Assembly (NCBI GenBank): GCA_021208685.1
Contig: JAJOJJ010000012.1
Span: 1-35,724 of the forward strand
DNA from: Saccharospirillaceae bacterium
GTDB taxonomy: Bacteria; Pseudomonadota; Gammaproteobacteria; Pseudomonadales; Oceanobacteraceae
Direction: 5' to 3'
Length of the DNA stretch: 35,724 nt
Both the position numbers and the translations under genes were made by a program. Positions within the stretch are counted from its first letter, which is position 1, and every line of letters begins with the position of its first letter. This document shows, in pieces, positions 33,678 to 35,724 of this stretch. The notes under the pieces were generated by a model that did no database searches, was not told where the DNA came from, and saw nothing but the letters and a program-made list of their open reading frames with translations.

Positions 33678-33892
33678 GGTTGTGCTCCGCAAAATTCGCT
33701 GCGGTACAGGAGGCAGAGAAGAATATCTGTCTACCGGTCGCTAACGAATAAAAATATTCCGCGCAGGCGCGGCGTTCGTCAGCAGTGACCAGGTGTTAAT
33801 CTGCCGGTGCCGATAATATCAGGATGAAACCGGCAGACAAGCGTTCTGATCCTCCGGATACCTCTGACCACTCTGCGGCGTTTTTATAAATA

Positions 33893-33950
33893 ACCAATAT
33901 ATGAATCACAACGGACAGACTATTTTTATCTCTGAAGTCCGATTATTGGT
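33893..33950. promoter_or_regulatory. Nested inverted repeats in the 348-bp gap before the histidine kinase gene
   Basis: ACCAATA (33893-33899) pairs with TATTGGT (33944-33950), and inside it CGGAC (33912-33916) pairs with GTCCG (33937-33941), so the region can fold as a two-part stem. It lies in the divergent gap 33678-34025, between the deaminase and kinase starts; TATAAA just upstream (about 33884) could be a -10 box. I see no other gene or site in this gap. Confidence 0.4.
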
Positions 33951-34025
33951 AATAAGGTGCAGAATTTCTACACTGTTATCACCTGCGCACAAGGAATGCC
34001 AGGACAGGATAGTCAGGGAGGGGCG

Positions 34026-35495
34026 ATGAGTGCATTTCACTGGAGGACGGTTTCAGGCCGACGATTACTGCTCAGTGTATTTTTATGCATTGCAGTGCTT
34101 ACCCTGTTATCGGTAACCATTACTGGTTACGTCGATTACCGTAACGAAGCCCGCAACCATGAAACCCTGCTGCAACAGATAGAAAAAGGCTACCTGCCAG
34201 CCATTGCGCGCAGTGTGTGGACATTTGATGTCCCGCAGATTGAATTCCAGCTACAGGCTCTGGCTCACTTTACGTTTATCCGCTATGCCGTACTGAATAC
34301 CGGCAATGGTGATGATTACTTCGCCGGTGAACGCCCTGACGATATCGGACGGGAGGCCGGTTGGCTGAGAGAATTTGACCTGTATTACGATGATGGCTCT
34401 GGCAACCGTCTGGTTGGTCAATTACAACTGCAACTCGACTCATCGGCAGCGCTGCAGCAGGTGATGGCGGATATACCGCAAGTGCTGAGCATGCACTTTA
34501 TCAATATTCTGATTGTTGCGGTGCTTCTGCTGATTTTCCTGAATCAGCACTTCCGGCGCTATTTCAGCCAGCATTTACAGAAAATTGCTGACTGGGCTGA
34601 GCACCGCGATCCAAAAAAGCGCATGGAATTTGAAGCGGAAGAGGACAGAGAGCTGAATCAGGCAATATCCGCGCTGAATCACATGATGGAAATATTGAAC
34701 AAAAACCGCCATGAGCAAGTGGAGAATGAAAAAATGGCGCAACTGGGCAATCTGGTTGCCGGTGTTGCTCATGAATTAAACACCCCGCTCGGCATTTGCG
34801 TGACCGCACGCAGTTATATTGAAGATTCTGTGTTGCTGATTCAGCAACGGATTAAAGAGGGTAAGTTAGATAAAAATACCTTTTCAGAGCAGATCAATAA
34901 TATTTCGGAAGGGCTGTTGCTGATTGATGAAAACCTGAACCGATCACACCGCTTAGTGCGGACATTCAAATCGCTGGCGGTCGATGAAGAAAGTGACTTT
35001 CGGTCACGTTTCTTACTGGATGAATTTTTGCAGGAATTTTCCGGAAATAATGAAGACTTTATCGTAGAGGAATACCGCTGCCGGATTGACTGTAATCTCA
35101 GCGAACCCGTTATGATGAATACCTGTCATCAGACTCTGGAACTGGTGATCAGAGCGTTAATCGGTAATTCACTGGATCATGGCTATCCGCAAGGTGGTGA
35201 TATTCATATTCAGATGCATGCAATGGTTGATGTTGCCGCTAATCTGCTCACACTTGTCTATGAAGACGACGGTATCGGTATCAGTGACGAGGTACGCCAG
35301 CATATTTTTGAACCGTTTTTTACAACCGGTCGCAGTCGCGGAAAAACCGGACTGGGGATGCATCTTGCCTATAATCTGGTGACCCGGATTTTGCATGGCA
35401 CTATCGAAGTGCGTGAGCGCCGTCAGGGTGCGGGAAATCAGGGCGCGGAAATTCACCTGCGTATACCGCTGGATCTTGACCGTTATGAGCACTAG
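34026..35495 (+). CDS. Membrane sensor histidine kinase
   Basis: 489 residues from ATG 34026, chosen because AGGGAGGGG lies just before it; the frame is open 23 codons further upstream from a GTG without support. Membrane helix at about 12-35, a periplasmic sensor of about 120 residues (37-157), second helix at 158-174, then a long helical linker. Phosphoacceptor His249 is in AHELNTPLG (H-box of the HELNTPL type). The ATPase domain has N-box NSLDHG (381-386), G1 EDDGIGI (413-419), F-box FEPFFTTGR and G2 GKTGLGMHLAYNLV. All kinase motifs are intact. No response regulator gene is in view. The signal is unknown. Stop TAG abuts a repeat-like sequence that continues to the window end. Confidence 0.88.
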   Translation: MSAFHWRTVSGRRLLLSVFLCIAVLTLLSVTITGYVDYRNEARNHETLLQQIEKGYLPAIARSVWTFDVPQIEFQLQALAHFTFIRYAVLNTGNGDDYFAGERPDDIGREAGWLREFDLYYDDGSGNRLVGQLQLQLDSSAALQQVMADIPQVLSMHFINILIVAVLLLIFLNQHFRRYFSQHLQKIADWAEHRDPKKRMEFEAEEDRELNQAISALNHMMEILNKNRHEQVENEKMAQLGNLVAGVAHELNTPLGICVTARSYIEDSVLLIQQRIKEGKLDKNTFSEQINNISEGLLLIDENLNRSHRLVRTFKSLAVDEESDFRSRFLLDEFLQEFSGNNEDFIVEEYRCRIDCNLSEPVMMNTCHQTLELVIRALIGNSLDHGYPQGGDIHIQMHAMVDVAANLLTLVYEDDGIGISDEVRQHIFEPFFTTGRSRGKTGLGMHLAYNLVTRILHGTIEVRERRQGAGNQGAEIHLRIPLDLDRYEH

Positions 35496-35724
35496 CAGGC
35501 TGTTGATTTTCTGTCTGCGTTGCTACTGCCGTGTTAAAAACCGACTCAAAATCACTGCTGTCCCACATTTTGGAGTGACATCGTGTCACTCCAAACTGCA
35601 GCATTAATCGACGACTGTTTTTCAATCTGAAACGCCTTTCCGGGGCAAGCCCCTGGCCCCCTGCAAGGAGAGGTATCTCCTTCCGATCCTCTCTTTTCGG
35701 CGCGTCCGGCTTCATCCAGCCAAC
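35496..35724. repeat. Hairpin-rich, repeat-like intergenic sequence, runs off the window
   Basis: Starts straight after the kinase stop codon with GCAGGCTGTTGATTTTC. Contains a perfect 12-bp stem TTTGGAGTGACA/TGTCACTCCAAA with loop TCG (35569-35595), GGGGC/GCCCC (from 35642) and AAGGAGA/TCTCCTT (35665-35682). No convincing gene is present. The hairpins and the CAGGCTGTTG opening resemble a dispersed intergenic or MITE-type element whose right end lies outside the window; a pair of termini cannot be shown. Confidence 0.45.

Noticed and set aside
35401-35715. Minus-strand frame over the kinase 3' end and the repeat-like tract
   Set aside because: Runs through hairpins and over a conserved kinase domain; low-complexity, repeat-derived translation.
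1-35724. CRISPR arrays, tRNA and rRNA genes, prophage or integrase genes
   Set aside because: Looked for throughout; no regularly spaced repeats, cloverleaf-like sequence, rRNA or phage-type genes were seen, though an unaided reading can miss a tRNA.

Overview
The window looks like chromosome from a marine-type gammaproteobacterium, possibly Oceanospirillales-like. This rests on protein families and gene mix only (Epd, SelO, DapC-SufE, many c-di-GMP proteins, CzcC-type efflux, ExaC-type aldehyde dehydrogenase); no rRNA, tRNA or other taxonomic marker is present. Genes are dense, on both strands, mostly single or in pairs, with many divergent and convergent arrangements. I see no phage, integrase or CRISPR array.

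Layout. 1-1400: start of a heavy-metal efflux locus (truncated CzcC/TolC-type outer membrane protein behind a small His/Cys-rich CzcI-like protein). 1518-3432: allantoinase PuuE behind a LysR regulator. 3583-8465: quinone-oxidoreductase-like enzyme, a secreted lipase with a membrane-anchored beta-rich partner, and a secreted beta-lactamase-fold hydrolase. 8525-10016: AhpD-like protein divergent from a LysR gene with a perfect palindrome at its start. 9993-13821: SelO, NnrU-family protein, asparaginase AnsA and an unknown protein. 13842-18124: oxidised-purine locus. 18208-18471: MITE-like element. 18471-24237: luciferase-like monooxygenase, ExaC with its AraC regulator, a methyltransferase and Epd. 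24249-32191: three c-di-GMP proteins, a periplasmic binding protein, SufE and DapC. 32326-35724: a second purine-type deaminase (also frameshifted), a sensor histidine kinase and the start of an intergenic repeat.

The most interesting part is 13842-18124. A near-consensus sigma-54 promoter at 15552-15568, with an inverted repeat about 150 bp upstream, should make a leader of about 300 nt. The leader holds mutually exclusive hairpins resembling an NMT1-motif (xanthine/urate) riboswitch, and an intrinsic terminator directly before the ribosome binding site. The controlled genes would be an NMT1-type binding protein with no permease or ATPase beside it, then an isopenicillin-N-synthase-like Fe(II)/2-oxoglutarate dioxygenase. 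Divergent from them is an 8-oxoguanine-deaminase-like amidohydrolase. With PuuE and the second deaminase, this suggests nitrogen-controlled use of oxidised purines, possibly with an uncharacterised dioxygenase step. Both deaminase genes carry a one-base frameshift, so the pathway may be decaying here or the assembly may contain errors.
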